A DNA stretch of 27,361 nucleotides from NCBI GenBank assembly GCA_015264885.1, contig JABZYY010000009.1, positions 1-27,361 on the forward strand. Reading direction: 5' to 3'. Positions 1 through 7,894 of this stretch are shown in pieces. The stretch is from Streptococcus sp. Its GTDB lineage: Bacteria; Bacillota; Bacilli; Lactobacillales; Aerococcaceae. Positions within the stretch are counted from its first letter, which is position 1; each line of letters opens with the position of its first letter. The position numbers and the translations under genes are program-made. Below the pieces are notes generated by a model, which was not told the DNA's origin, searched no databases, and was given only the letters and a program-made list of their open reading frames with translations.

Positions 1-3000
1 GTCCTTGTTTACCAGTTGATGTTACATCTTCAGCAGTTGGTGCTACTGGAGTAACTGTTGGTGTGTATTTCGCAGTTGCTGGAGTTCCGTTCGCGTCTTT
101 CGCTTGAACAGTAATCCCATCTGGAGTTCCAACAAAGTCTTTGTTTGGTGTGAATGTCACTCTACCAGTCGCTGGGTCAATTGTGTACGTACCTACTTGT
201 TTACCATCTTTCATTGCTGGTAATTCAGTCGCATCTGTTGGTTCACCAGTTGCTGGGTCGATGAATTTAGCTGGGTTTTCAGCATTCACAACCATAGGGA
301 TTTTTTCTTCTGCACCAGATTGTTGTTTAAATGTTACTGTATCAGATTGTGGTTGCCCTTGTTTACCAGTTGTTTCTTTGTTTTCACCTACTGGAGTTAC
401 AGGATTTACAGTTGGAGTGTATTTAATTCCGGCTAAAGAACGGCCAGTCGCTTCGTCCACCACTTGGATTAAGATTGGATCTGGAGTTCCAATAAAGTCT
501 TTATTTGGCGTAAATTTCACCGTTCCATTTACTGGATCAATCTCATATAATCCAACTACCTTACCATCCTTCATCGCTGGAGCTTCATTACCAATGAGAC
601 CACCCGTTTCCGGATTCACAATAACCATTGGTGTTGTAGCAGAAGGTTTTACTTCGCCTTCTCCATTTGTAAATGTAAGTTTTTTGTCGTGTTCTAACCC
701 TTGTAAATCTTCTGTAGTTACTTCTTCAGACAATGGAGTTACTGTTGGGATATAACGACCATCCATTGTGTTCGTTTGATCGCTGATGACAGGTTGAGAA
801 TTATCTTTTGTATTCCAACCAGTATCTACAGCATTGTTGTCAAGACGACGAATTGTGATACCTGCTGCAGTTCCAACAAAGCCGTTTTCTGGAATGAATT
901 CCACTTGAACGTCTTTACCAGCACCTGTTACACGGTATTTACCTTCACCTGGTACTACATAAAATCCGTCAGCGTCTAATTCAACTTTATTTCCTTGCTC
1001 GTCAACAATATATGGAGCCACAGTTTCATCAATCACTGCATCTTCAGTTCTTGAGTAACGTTGTTTACCTTGAGCTGTGAATTCCACTGTTGCAGTTTGT
1101 TTCACGCCTTGTAGATTTGTAGTTTCTTTTTTGCTTCCTTTTGGTGGGAAGATTACTTGTGTTTCAAAGTCTTCTACTTCCCCTGACATTGACATTCCTG
1201 TTGGGCTTTCAATATCTGGAGCATAAGTAGATACACGAACACGCACACCTAATTTATCTAATTGAAGATCGCTTAAGATTGGACCGTTGTTAAATTGTAA
1301 TGTTACGTTACCATCTTTAGTGATTGTTGCTTTTTCAGAACGTTCGTTTTCGTCAAATTTACCATTTTGGTTAAAATCAACCCATGCGTAAGCATAAGCT
1401 TCAGGAGCTCCACCAGTGTTTGCTTGTACTGTTAACGTATAGTTACCTGGACGTGTACGATCTAATGCGATCATTCCGTTTGTGTTGCCTTTTAAGTCTG
1501 TTGGTAAGATTTGGTCGATACCTTCATCGCCTGTACCGTCCTTATCGTCACCTTTCCAGTCTGTACGTTCTAAGTTTTCATCCATATCTGGACGAGTATC
1601 TCCAAAGTATGGTTGGTTAACGGCAGCGCCTGTTACCCCATTGACTTGGTTCATCGCGTGAGTTGCGATTCCGTATGAATCAGGTGCATCCCCTTCATCT
1701 AATGGTAAGAAACCAAGCATTGCGGATTGTTTACCAGAAGAAGCGATATATAAACCAACTTCTGAAGCTCCACGTGTCATTACCATAGGTACGGCAAATA
1801 AGCTTGAAGAAACGTTAGGACCGAATACACCTGTTCCTAAACCACCAGTTGTTGTATCTGGATTACCGTAATATTTCCATGCAACAGTTTTTCCTTCTTC
1901 TCCTACAGCTGTAGCTTTACGTAACATGTTTAAGTTATGTGCGTATAGATTAATTCCATCTATATTTACAGTAGTATTAGGTTTTGTAGGATCAAATAAG
2001 TCATTTGTATTTTGAGGAACATAGTTTTTAGTTTTGGTGTTATTATTTTTTAACCATTCCCCGACATGTTGCCATCCTGTACCGTTAGTTGTAAATAAGG
2101 CTAATTCCCCTGGGTTCGCTGATTCACCATCGGCCATTACAATCGCTGGTTTTACAGCTTTACCATTATATGTTGCTGAAATATCGAATTGAACCCCAAT
2201 ATTTCCTCCATCGTATTCTGATGAAATCGTTGTACTCTTGTTTCCAGTATTGATTCCTTCTGAACGAATTTCAGTCCAACGGTTTTGAGGGTCGGCAATT
2301 ACGCGTGCTTCTTCTCCATTTTTAAAAGCAGCATTTGTTTTTGCATTTGTTGTCGAGTTAATATAACCATTTTTTGCGTTTGGATCGTAAGTCGCTTTTT
2401 CTTTAGCTGTTGCGCCTTGTTCTTCCAACCGTTTTTTATAAATTTCTGTTGCTTGGAATGGTTTTAAAGATTTAACTTTAATTTTTACAATATAACCAGG
2501 CATTACTTCTTTTGTATAAGTTGCACCGACTGTTAATGCTAAGTGTCCATCGGCTGTTGTTTCAGCACCTGTCCAGTTTGCTTTATCACCAAAGTCTAAC
2601 CATGAAACTTGTTTTAATAATTGTTCTGCTAAAATTTTTGGTGTAAAACCTGGTTTTTCTACTTTAGGAGTAGAAGTTGCGTCTACAACGTCTTCTCCAA
2701 CAGTATCATCAGATGCAGGTGTAGCTTCACCTTCAGCAACTGCACGTCTTGAACGCGTACGTGGTTTGTTTTCTTCAGCTACTGTAGTTTCTTCTTTCTT
2801 TTCTGGAGCAGCAGTTGTTTCTTCTGCTTTTTCTGTTGCAGCAGTTGTTGCTTCTGCTTTCTCTGGAGCTGCTGTTGTTGCTTCTTTCTTTTCAGCAGCT
2901 GCAGTTGTTGCTTCTGTTTTTTCTGCTGGAGTTACTCCTTCAGCTGCAGTTGTTGCTTCTGCTTTTTCTACAGCAACTTCATAAACTGCTTTGTTGTCTT

Positions 3001-3217
3001 CGACAGTATCTTTCTTCTCTTCTGCAGGTTTTGCTGTTGCTTCTGCTGCTGTTGCTTCAACAGTGTCCGCATGTACAATTGTTTGCCCTTGTACAAACAT
3101 AAATCCTAATGCTACAGCTACAGATGCTGTACCCATGCTTAATTTCTTGATGGCGTAACGTGTTACTTTAGAACCATTTTTACGTTCATTCATTTGAATA
3201 TTTTTTGAACTAAACAT
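1..3217 (-). CDS. cshA: CshA-type fibrillar surface adhesin, YSIRK signal peptide (3' end outside window)
   Basis: An open frame of 1072 codons runs leftward off the window edge without a stop. The start at 3217 is preceded by GGAAAGAGGT; Met9 is an alternative start. Residues 21-32 (YAIKKLSMGTAS) form a YSIRK-like signal, with predicted cleavage after Ala50 (VHA/DT). Residues 51-150 are low-complexity Ala/Glu/Thr/Lys with EKAEATTAA-like units, followed by a basic RTRSRR patch near 153-158. A long non-repetitive region follows, with an acidic DFNQNGKFDENE loop and a GEVEDF motif near residue 680, as in CshA proteins of oral streptococci. From about residue 690 there are at least three units of about 120 residues, each carrying FTPNKDFVGTPD- and KYTPTV-like motifs (CshA fibril repeats). 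An LPXTG anchor is expected beyond the edge but not seen. The inferred role is adhesion from the cell surface. The CshA-type assignment is firm; the ligand is unknown. Confidence 0.88.
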   Translation of the reverse strand, partial: MFSSKNIQMNERKNGSKVTRYAIKKLSMGTASVAVALGFMFVQGQTIVHADTVEATAAEATAKPAEEKKDTVEDNKAVYEVAVEKAEATTAAEGVTPAEKTEATTAAAEKKEATTAAPEKAEATTAATEKAEETTAAPEKKEETTVAEENKPRTRSRRAVAEGEATPASDDTVGEDVVDATSTPKVEKPGFTPKILAEQLLKQVSWLDFGDKANWTGAETTADGHLALTVGATYTKEVMPGYIVKIKVKSLKPFQATEIYKKRLEEQGATAKEKATYDPNAKNGYINSTTNAKTNAAFKNGEEARVIADPQNRWTEIRSEGINTGNKSTTISSEYDGGNIGVQFDISATYNGKAVKPAIVMADGESANPGELALFTTNGTGWQHVGEWLKNNNTKTKNYVPQNTNDLFDPTKPNTTVNIDGINLYAHNLNMLRKATAVGEEGKTVAWKYYGNPDTTTGGLGTGVFGPNVSSSLFAVPMVMTRGASEVGLYIASSGKQSAMLGFLPLDEGDAPDSYGIATHAMNQVNGVTGAAVNQPYFGDTRPDMDENLERTDWKGDDKDGTGDEGIDQILPTDLKGNTNGMIALDRTRPGNYTLTVQANTGGAPEAYAYAWVDFNQNGKFDENERSEKATITKDGNVTLQFNNGPILSDLQLDKLGVRVRVSTYAPDIESPTGMSMSGEVEDFETQVIFPPKGSKKETTNLQGVKQTATVEFTAQGKQRYSRTEDAVIDETVAPYIVDEQGNKVELDADGFYVVPGEGKYRVTGAGKDVQVEFIPENGFVGTAAGITIRRLDNNAVDTGWNTKDNSQPVISDQTNTMDGRYIPTVTPLSEEVTTEDLQGLEHDKKLTFTNGEGEVKPSATTPMVIVNPETGGLIGNEAPAMKDGKVVGLYEIDPVNGTVKFTPNKDFIGTPDPILIQVVDEATGRSLAGIKYTPTVNPVTPVGENKETTGKQGQPQSDTVTFKQQSGAEEKIPMVVNAENPAKFIDPATGEPTDATELPAMKDGKQVGTYTIDPATGRVTFTPNKDFVGTPDGITVQAKDANGTPATAKYTPTVTPVAPTAEDVTSTGKQG

Positions 3218-3289
3218 CTTTTACCTCTTTCCTTTTGATTATTTTTTAACTTCGATAATTTGTGAATTTTCACCGAACAGGAAATAAAT

Positions 3290-3309
3290 TTTACCCTTAT
3301 TCAGGTAAA
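3290..3309. promoter_or_regulatory. Small inverted repeat at the predicted start of the adhesin transcript
   Basis: TTTACC (3290-3295) and GGTAAA (3304-3309) form a perfect 6-bp inverted repeat with an 8-bp centre, directly downstream of the extended -10. The position suits an operator or a small 5' hairpin. No regulator can be named from the sequence. Confidence 0.3.
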
Positions 3310-3310
3310 C

Positions 3311-3339
3311 ATAATACCATACCTAATCTGATTTTCCAA
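3311..3339 (-). promoter_or_regulatory. Promoter of the CshA-like adhesin gene
   Basis: On the minus strand there is a -35 TTGGAA (3339-3334), a 17-nt spacer, and a -10 TATTAT (3316-3311) preceded by TGG, which makes it an extended -10. Transcription would begin near 3304, giving a leader of about 90 nt. It lies in the 307-bp gap 3218-3524, where I see no gene and no clear terminator for dacA. Confidence 0.6.
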
Positions 3340-3524
3340 CTGTTTCTACTTGAATTCCATTACAATTAGGTTACATTTTACTTGTGAATTGATTACTCAA
3401 AATTCTGACAGTCCAAATATGAACAAATTGTGAATACAACATCTGGTGTTTTCATTTGTTTTCAACATATCTAATGTGGTTTTTCTTAAAATTAGTACAG
3501 ATTTTTTTGAAACGAATACAGATT

Positions 3525-4895
3525 CTACTTTTGTCTTCTTCTCAATCGCTCCTTTCTCCTTCTCATTTTTTTCTTAATTTTTAAACTCATTACTACAATC
3601 AATAAAACTCCTAACAATCCAAGCCAAATTATAAATGGAACTCTCATTAGGAAATGAAGTACTCTTTCGATTATTTGCTTAGGCGTTTTTTCTTCTACTT
3701 GAGTTGTTTCGATATACGTTGATTCCACGGCATCATTGGCGGCTGGCTCTACTGTTACTGCGTACTCTTTATCATACAGCGTACCATATGGGGTTTGAAC
3801 TTTTAATGTATTTCCTTCTAGCGTGTACTCAGGTTCTTTCCCTTTTTCTACGTATACATCAACCGTATGCTCTACTGTTACTTTTTGTCCATCGATTGTT
3901 TGAGTACCTGGGTTGAATACTGTCTTATGCTCGTAGTTCTTAAAAATATATTGCAATAATGCATTCCCGATTTTATGACGATTATACTCGCCGTGATGAT
4001 CCGCGAATTGTCCGACTCCCAGAATCACTTCAACCAGCTCTACTCCATCTTGTTTGTAGATTCCAATATAATTAAATCCATCTCTTTCACTCGTCCCTGT
4101 TTTCAATCCAACGATTCCAGGAAAAGCCAACAAGTCCCCTTCAACCGAATGATTTGTATTCGTAATGGTTTTTGAATAAGGCGTCCCACTCATTACGGTG
4201 AGCTCTTTATTTTTAGTGATTTCTGTGATTTCCGGATGTGCCTTCAGCATCGCTACAACCATCTTCGCTAAATCTCTAGCCGTTGATTGATTCGTTTCCG
4301 TTGAAGGATATCGTTGAACTGTATATAACCCTTCAAAATCATGCGTAACTGCGCCTGATGCTCCAACAAATTTTGTATTCGTCATTCCTAGCTCTTGTGC
4401 TTTTTGATTAATTAAATCTACGTAATCATCCGTATTTGGATTGATCAGATTTGCCAGCATTAAGACTGCAGCGTTTGACGAAGGAAGTAGCGCCATCTTA
4501 ATCAGCTCACTTACTGGATATTCCACTCCTTCTACGATGGGCGAATTACTAAGGTTTGTCAGATTCGATATCGCTTGGTCATTCTTTGTCGCTACGACTT
4601 TATCCTGCAACGTAAATTTCCCACTCTTAATCGCGTCATACACCAAAAAGATTGTCATCAGCTTGCTCAAACTTGCTGGATCCACCACTCTATCTGGGTT
4701 CTCCTGGAAGAGGATTTCTCCATTCGAGAAGTTCACGACAATGTCTCCTTTAGGCGTATCTGCCTCGGATACAGAATTCCCTTCATTCTTTGTAATCGTA
4801 ATACTTGATTCTTGTGCCAATACAGTCGTGATAGGCGCCAACATTCCAGTGAGCACCACACAACTCATTGCAATTTTGAATAATTTTTTCACCAT
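3525..4895 (-). CDS. dacA: D-alanyl-D-alanine carboxypeptidase (DacA, class C low-molecular-weight PBP)
   Basis: This is a peptidase S11 family enzyme that removes the terminal D-Ala from peptidoglycan pentapeptides outside the membrane. The start at 4895 is chosen because AGGAGGA sits just upstream and the next residues form a signal peptide (MVKKLFKIAM..., cleavage near Ala27). A frame extension to 4958 would begin upstream of the predicted transcription start. The three penicillin-binding motifs are present: SLSK (75-78, nucleophile Ser75), SSN, and KTGTSE. A PBP5-type C-terminal beta domain follows, then a membrane segment (FIIWLGLLGVLLIVV) and a very basic tail, so the enzyme is membrane-anchored at its C-terminus. 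Its length of 456 codons is somewhat above the usual size, because of the tail. It is transcribed divergently from the Nudix-Tag fusion, and no terminator is seen after it. Confidence 0.93.
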   Translation of the reverse strand: MVKKLFKIAMSCVVLTGMLAPITTVLAQESSITITKNEGNSVSEADTPKGDIVVNFSNGEILFQENPDRVVDPASLSKLMTIFLVYDAIKSGKFTLQDKVVATKNDQAISNLTNLSNSPIVEGVEYPVSELIKMALLPSSNAAVLMLANLINPNTDDYVDLINQKAQELGMTNTKFVGASGAVTHDFEGLYTVQRYPSTETNQSTARDLAKMVVAMLKAHPEITEITKNKELTVMSGTPYSKTITNTNHSVEGDLLAFPGIVGLKTGTSERDGFNYIGIYKQDGVELVEVILGVGQFADHHGEYNRHKIGNALLQYIFKNYEHKTVFNPGTQTIDGQKVTVEHTVDVYVEKGKEPEYTLEGNTLKVQTPYGTLYDKEYAVTVEPAANDAVESTYIETTQVEEKTPKQIIERVLHFLMRVPFIIWLGLLGVLLIVVMSLKIKKKMRRRKERLRRRQK

Positions 4896-4919
4896 TTTTC
4901 CTCCTAATGTCTTACTATC

Positions 4920-4948
4920 ATCATATGAAATCCTTTCCAAAAGTTCAA
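4920..4948 (-). promoter_or_regulatory. Promoter of dacA
   Basis: On the minus strand there is a -35 TTGAAC (4948-4943), an exact 17-nt spacer, and a -10 TATGAT (4925-4920). The predicted start near 4913 leaves a leader of about 18 nt before the ATG at 4895, which supports that start codon. Confidence 0.65.
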
Positions 4949-4969
4949 TACTTTCCATATTAAAAAATC

Positions 4970-4998
4970 TTTACATTTCTTCGAAAAATGACTACTCT
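4970..4998 (+). promoter_or_regulatory. Promoter of the Nudix-Tag fusion gene
   Basis: There is a -35 TTTACA (4970-4975), a 17-nt spacer, and a -10 TACTCT (4993-4998). Transcription would begin near 5005, so an upstream in-frame ATG at 4988 would fall inside the promoter and the ATG at 5018 is favoured. It is divergent from the dacA promoter. Confidence 0.5.
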
Positions 4999-5017
4999 TA
5001 GAACTAGAGGTGACAAT

Positions 5018-6013
5018 ATGAGACATTTAACCAGAAGTGCTGTCTTTCTCTTCTTTACAAAAGGAAAAAAGGTACTGCTTCAAAAACGAATGAACACAGG
5101 ATTTATGGACGGCTATTATGACGCAACTGTCAGCGGGCATATCGAAGCCAATGAATCCATTACACAAGCTGCCTTGCGTGAAACGCGTGAAGAAATCGGC
5201 CTAGAAATTCCCTCAAGTGCCCTTAACTTCTACACGACACTTCACATGCATTTTGACGAACATGACTATTTCTATTTTTATTTCCAAGTGAATATTGAAA
5301 AACTTCCTCATTTTGACATTCATAACGGCGAACCTGAGAAGATTGAAGAATTCAAATGGTTCCCTTTAGCGAAACTCCCTAAGAAGATTTCAGATTTTAA
5401 TAAAGCTGCTCTCGAAAACCTTCAAACGGGTAATCCTCTTTCTGAATTTGGTTGGCCACAGACTCCTGAAAAATGTTCCTGGGCCTACCACTCCCAAAAG
5501 ATGATGGTTTACCACGATAACGAATGGGGTGTCCCTTGCCACGATGACCAAGCTCTCTTCGAACGATTGACCTTGGAAACGATGCAAGCAGGACTTAGCT
5601 GGGCTACGATTCTCAATAAACGCGAAAACTTCAGAGAGGCTTTTGACAACTTCGATATCCAAACGGTTGCTAAGTATGACGAAGCTAAAGTCCAATCTCT
5701 TCTTCAAGATGAAGGCATTATTCGCAATCAACTGAAGATTCGGGCCGCTATCGCAAACGCCAAAGCAATTCTTGCGATCCAAGAAAAGTATGGAAACTTT
5801 GACGCTTTTTGTTGGAGCTTAGTTGACCATAAGCCCATCATCAATGAATACACTACTATGGCAGAAGTTCCAGCCTTTACGCCCCTTGCTGAAAAGTTCC
5901 GCAACGCTCTTCTCAAGGAAGGTTTTAAATTTGTCGGGCCAACGATTGTCTACTCCTTTATGCAATCTGTTGGTATGGTAAACGACCATTTAACAACTTG
6001 TCCATGTAAATAA
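5018..6013 (+). CDS. Nudix hydrolase / DNA-3-methyladenine glycosylase I fusion
   Basis: A single 331-residue frame joins two repair-related enzymes. Residues 1-135 are a Nudix domain with a full Nudix box at 40-62 (G-x5-E-x7-RETREEIGL), the metal-binding motif of nucleoside diphosphate-linked hydrolases. Residues 153-331 match the whole of TagA, which removes 3-methyladenine from DNA. They include YHDNEWGVP, ETMQAGLSW (Glu187 as the likely catalytic acid), GIIRNQLKI, FKFVGPTIVYSFMQ and VNDH. The expected zinc ligands are present: Cys153, His166, His324 and Cys328. The start at 5018 follows GAGGTGAC; an ATG at 4988 has no such site and overlaps the -10. The Nudix substrate cannot be told from sequence: it could be an oxidised or alkylated nucleotide, or something unrelated to DNA. 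The gene is monocistronic, with a hairpin immediately after the stop codon. Confidence 0.9.
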   Translation: MRHLTRSAVFLFFTKGKKVLLQKRMNTGFMDGYYDATVSGHIEANESITQAALRETREEIGLEIPSSALNFYTTLHMHFDEHDYFYFYFQVNIEKLPHFDIHNGEPEKIEEFKWFPLAKLPKKISDFNKAALENLQTGNPLSEFGWPQTPEKCSWAYHSQKMMVYHDNEWGVPCHDDQALFERLTLETMQAGLSWATILNKRENFREAFDNFDIQTVAKYDEAKVQSLLQDEGIIRNQLKIRAAIANAKAILAIQEKYGNFDAFCWSLVDHKPIINEYTTMAEVPAFTPLAEKFRNALLKEGFKFVGPTIVYSFMQSVGMVNDHLTTCPCK

Positions 6014-6055
6014 AAAAATATCGTTATACCTTATACGGTATAACGATATTTTTTT
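6012..6055. terminator. Bidirectional Rho-independent terminator
   Basis: A 19-bp perfect stem (6012-6030 with 6037-6055) has a 6-nt loop, and A7 and T7 tracts at its ends. It serves the plus-strand Nudix-Tag gene and the minus-strand Imm51-like gene, whose stop codon overlaps it. Confidence 0.9.
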
Positions 6056-6422
6056 AATCTAAGATTGCTCGGCTCAATAAGTCTGTCATTTCACTCTCAT
6101 CGTCGCACATCGCTTTAAATCCAACAGCAAACTTCTTCACTGCTTCCACATCTTCTGATCCGATTGAAAACAATCCCGCTTCCGAATCAAACGACAATGC
6201 GTCTACTAATTCTGGCATCTTTTCTTCTAGAAAGACAGTCGCTAGCGAATTCCAATCATAGCCATTTCCAAGGAATCCCTCTTCTTGCCGTGTATCAAAT
6301 ACATTTTGTTTATAGTCTTCATTTAACCAGAGCACCAGCGTTGCCCATACATCCTCTGTCCCCTCATCGAATACCATGAGTTTAAAGGGTTCTAATTGTT
6401 TATTTAAATCTTCGTACGACAT
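6054..6422 (-). CDS. Imm51-like immunity protein (orphan)
   Basis: A 122-residue soluble acidic protein with no signal peptide or membrane segment. The central GFLGNGYDWNSLA motif, followed by LEEKMPELVDALSFDSEAG and the ending LLSRAILD, resembles the Imm51 family (immunity proteins associated with polymorphic toxin systems), as I recall its pattern. GAGGAG lies 9 nt before the ATG. There is no toxin, LXG or secretion gene beside it: the neighbours are the Nudix-Tag gene and, across a 432-bp gap, the nrd operon. It may protect against a neighbour's toxin or serve a domesticated role. The family call rests on motif recall, and the function is inferred. Confidence 0.6.
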   Translation of the reverse strand: MSYEDLNKQLEPFKLMVFDEGTEDVWATLVLWLNEDYKQNVFDTRQEEGFLGNGYDWNSLATVFLEEKMPELVDALSFDSEAGLFSIGSEDVEAVKKFAVGFKAMCDDESEMTDLLSRAILD

Positions 6423-6452
6423 CCACTACGACTCCTCATTTCATTTTCCTCT

Positions 6453-6481
6453 ATTCTACTCATCATCATACCATTTGTCGA
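6453..6481 (-). promoter_or_regulatory. Candidate promoter of the Imm51-like gene
   Basis: On the minus strand there is a -35 TCGACA (6481-6476), a 17-nt spacer, and a -10 TAGAAT (6458-6453), which leaves a leader of about 25 nt to the ATG at 6422. Spacing is ideal and the hexamers are fair. Confidence 0.45.
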
Positions 6482-6613
6482 GCCTCCTCCATAACGCGCA
6501 CCCACTCTATCCCAACACTAGTCCATTTACGAGGGGTTGAAATGATGGAAGAGGAACCTACCAAAATAGATTATTTCACCAAACAGATTCCTTAAGCACC
6601 CTACTTTTTTAAG

Positions 6614-6801
6614 GTAAAACACAAAGAGCCTCGGATACCAATAATCATAAGAATAACGTGCGTAACCAATGTGAATTACACTCTCTTGAAAATTTATTTT
6701 CTAGAGAGTGTTTGAAGCTTGGTAGCCTCAAGACCTTGGCTTGAGGCGATACAGTTATTCTTATAATTATTGAACGTAGCCGAAGGCTCTAAGTGTTTTA
6801 C
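6614..6801. repeat. 188-bp palindromic element with two internal hairpins (MITE-like or structured RNA)
   Basis: The arms 6614-6657 and 6754-6801 are imperfect inverted repeats over about 44-48 bp. They share GTAAAACAC at the outer ends, AGAGCC in the middle, and CAATAAT plus ATAAGAATAAC at the inner ends. The enclosed segment holds two further hairpins: ACACTCTCT (6678-6686) with AGAGAGTGT (6703-6711), and GCCTCAAG (6725-6732) with CTTGAGGC (6740-6747). ACCAA (6665-6669) can also pair with TTGGT (6719-6723) around the first hairpin. The whole would fold as a multibranched structure on either strand. No protein-coding frame is apparent. It lies downstream of the nrd terminator and upstream of the Imm51 promoter. 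The rest of the 432-bp gap holds only that promoter and a 17-codon frame that I do not call. Confidence 0.65.
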
Positions 6802-6812
6802 ATTTTCACAAA

Positions 6813-6844
6813 CAAAAAACAGGCTCCTTTTTTAGGAACCCGTT
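6813..6844 (-). terminator. Rho-independent terminator of nrdIEF
   Basis: On the minus strand an 11-bp stem (6844-6834 with 6828-6818, including two G-U pairs) is closed by an A-rich loop and followed by T6. It starts 11 nt after the nrdF stop codon. Confidence 0.8.
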
Positions 6845-6854
6845 TGAGTTGAAA

Positions 6855-7865
6855 TTACAACCATTTTGTATAGTCTTCGTCATCCATCGCTTCAACACTA
6901 CCGAGTAGGTACCCATTACCAACCTGCGAGAAGAAGTCATGGTTACTTGTCCCAGTTGAAATCCCGTTCATCACAATCGGATCCACATCTTCAGCAGTAT
7001 CCGGGAACAATGGATCGAACCCTAAGTTTTGAAGCGCCTTATTCGCATTATAACGAATAAACACTTTAACTTTTTCAGTCCAACCAACTTGGTCATAGAT
7101 AGATTGTGTATACTTCACTTCGTTTTGGTAAAGTTCCAAGCATAAGTTGTATACCCACATCTTCATTTCTTCTTGTTCTGACTCAGACAATTCGTTGTAT
7201 CCTTGTTGGAACTTGTATCCCGTATAAGTTCCGTGAACTGACTCGTCACGAATGATTAACTTGATGATTTCAGCTACGTTAGCAAGCTTGTTGTTTCCTA
7301 AGTAGTAAAGTGGTGTAAAGAACCCACTGTAGAATAGGAATGTTTCAAGCATTGTTGAGGCAACTTTCATCTTCAACGCATCTCTACTTTGGTAGATTTC
7401 GTTAATCTTTCTTGCTTTAAATTGTAAGTATTCATTGTTGTTTGTCCATTCGAAAATATCTTCGATTTCTGCTTTTGTATGCAAAGTACTGAAGATTGTT
7501 GAGTAACTTTTCGCGTGAACTGATTCCATGAATTGAATGTTATTCCATACGGCTTCTTCGTGTTGAGTGCGCACGTAATCTTTCATTAAGCTTGCACCTT
7601 CTTCTGATTGAAGCGTATCTAATAATGTTAATCCACCGAATACTTTCCCTACTACATCTTTTTCTTCTGGAGATAATGTTCTCCAGTCGTCCAAGTCGTT
7701 TGATACTGGAATACGTGTATCTAACCAGAATTGCTCTGTTAGTTTTTCCCAAGTTAATTTATCGATCATGTCTTCAACTTGGTTCCAGTCAATCGCTTTA
7801 TAGTACTCTACTGGTTGAGTAGAATTTTGAGAAAGAATCTCATTAAAATATCGTTTTGTACTCAT
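6855..7865 (-). CDS. nrdF: Class Ib ribonucleotide reductase small (radical) subunit NrdF
   Basis: This protein carries the dimetal-tyrosyl radical that starts reduction of ribonucleoside diphosphates by NrdE. With the start at 7865 (AAAGGAC upstream, MSTKRYFNEI) it has 336 residues. All expected ligands are visible: Asp83, Glu114, His117, Glu174, Glu208 and His211, with radical Tyr121. The spacing is the same as in E. coli NrdF, offset by 16. It is the last gene of nrdI-nrdE-nrdF, 29 bp after nrdE. No nrdH (glutaredoxin-like donor) is in the window, so the electron donor must be encoded elsewhere. Confidence 0.96.
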   Translation of the reverse strand: MSTKRYFNEILSQNSTQPVEYYKAIDWNQVEDMIDKLTWEKLTEQFWLDTRIPVSNDLDDWRTLSPEEKDVVGKVFGGLTLLDTLQSEEGASLMKDYVRTQHEEAVWNNIQFMESVHAKSYSTIFSTLHTKAEIEDIFEWTNNNEYLQFKARKINEIYQSRDALKMKVASTMLETFLFYSGFFTPLYYLGNNKLANVAEIIKLIIRDESVHGTYTGYKFQQGYNELSESEQEEMKMWVYNLCLELYQNEVKYTQSIYDQVGWTEKVKVFIRYNANKALQNLGFDPLFPDTAEDVDPIVMNGISTGTSNHDFFSQVGNGYLLGSVEAMDDEDYTKWL

Positions 7866-7894
7866 GAGCTTTTGTCCTTTCTTTCGTATTCCCG

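Noticed and set aside
141..755. 204-codon plus-strand frame opposite the adhesin
   Set aside because: It mirrors the Thr/Pro/Val-rich CshA repeats in the complementary strand and has no independent coding signs.
2766..3102. Plus-strand low-complexity frames rich in Ala/Ser/Val and Leu
   Set aside because: They are antisense readings of the Ala/Glu/Thr/Lys repeat block of the adhesin.
3491..3527. Direct repeat of TACAGATT after the dacA stop, considered as a terminator
   Set aside because: The repeats are direct, not inverted, so they cannot form a hairpin.
4441..5001. 186-codon plus-strand open frame opposite dacA
   Set aside because: It is antisense to a gene with all PBP motifs, has no domain pattern or good ribosome binding site, and its translation follows the complementary codons of dacA.
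6543..6596. 17-codon plus-strand frame with a GAGGGG-like site before it
   Set aside because: Too short, with no recognisable sequence and no matching promoter or terminator; chance is the simplest explanation.
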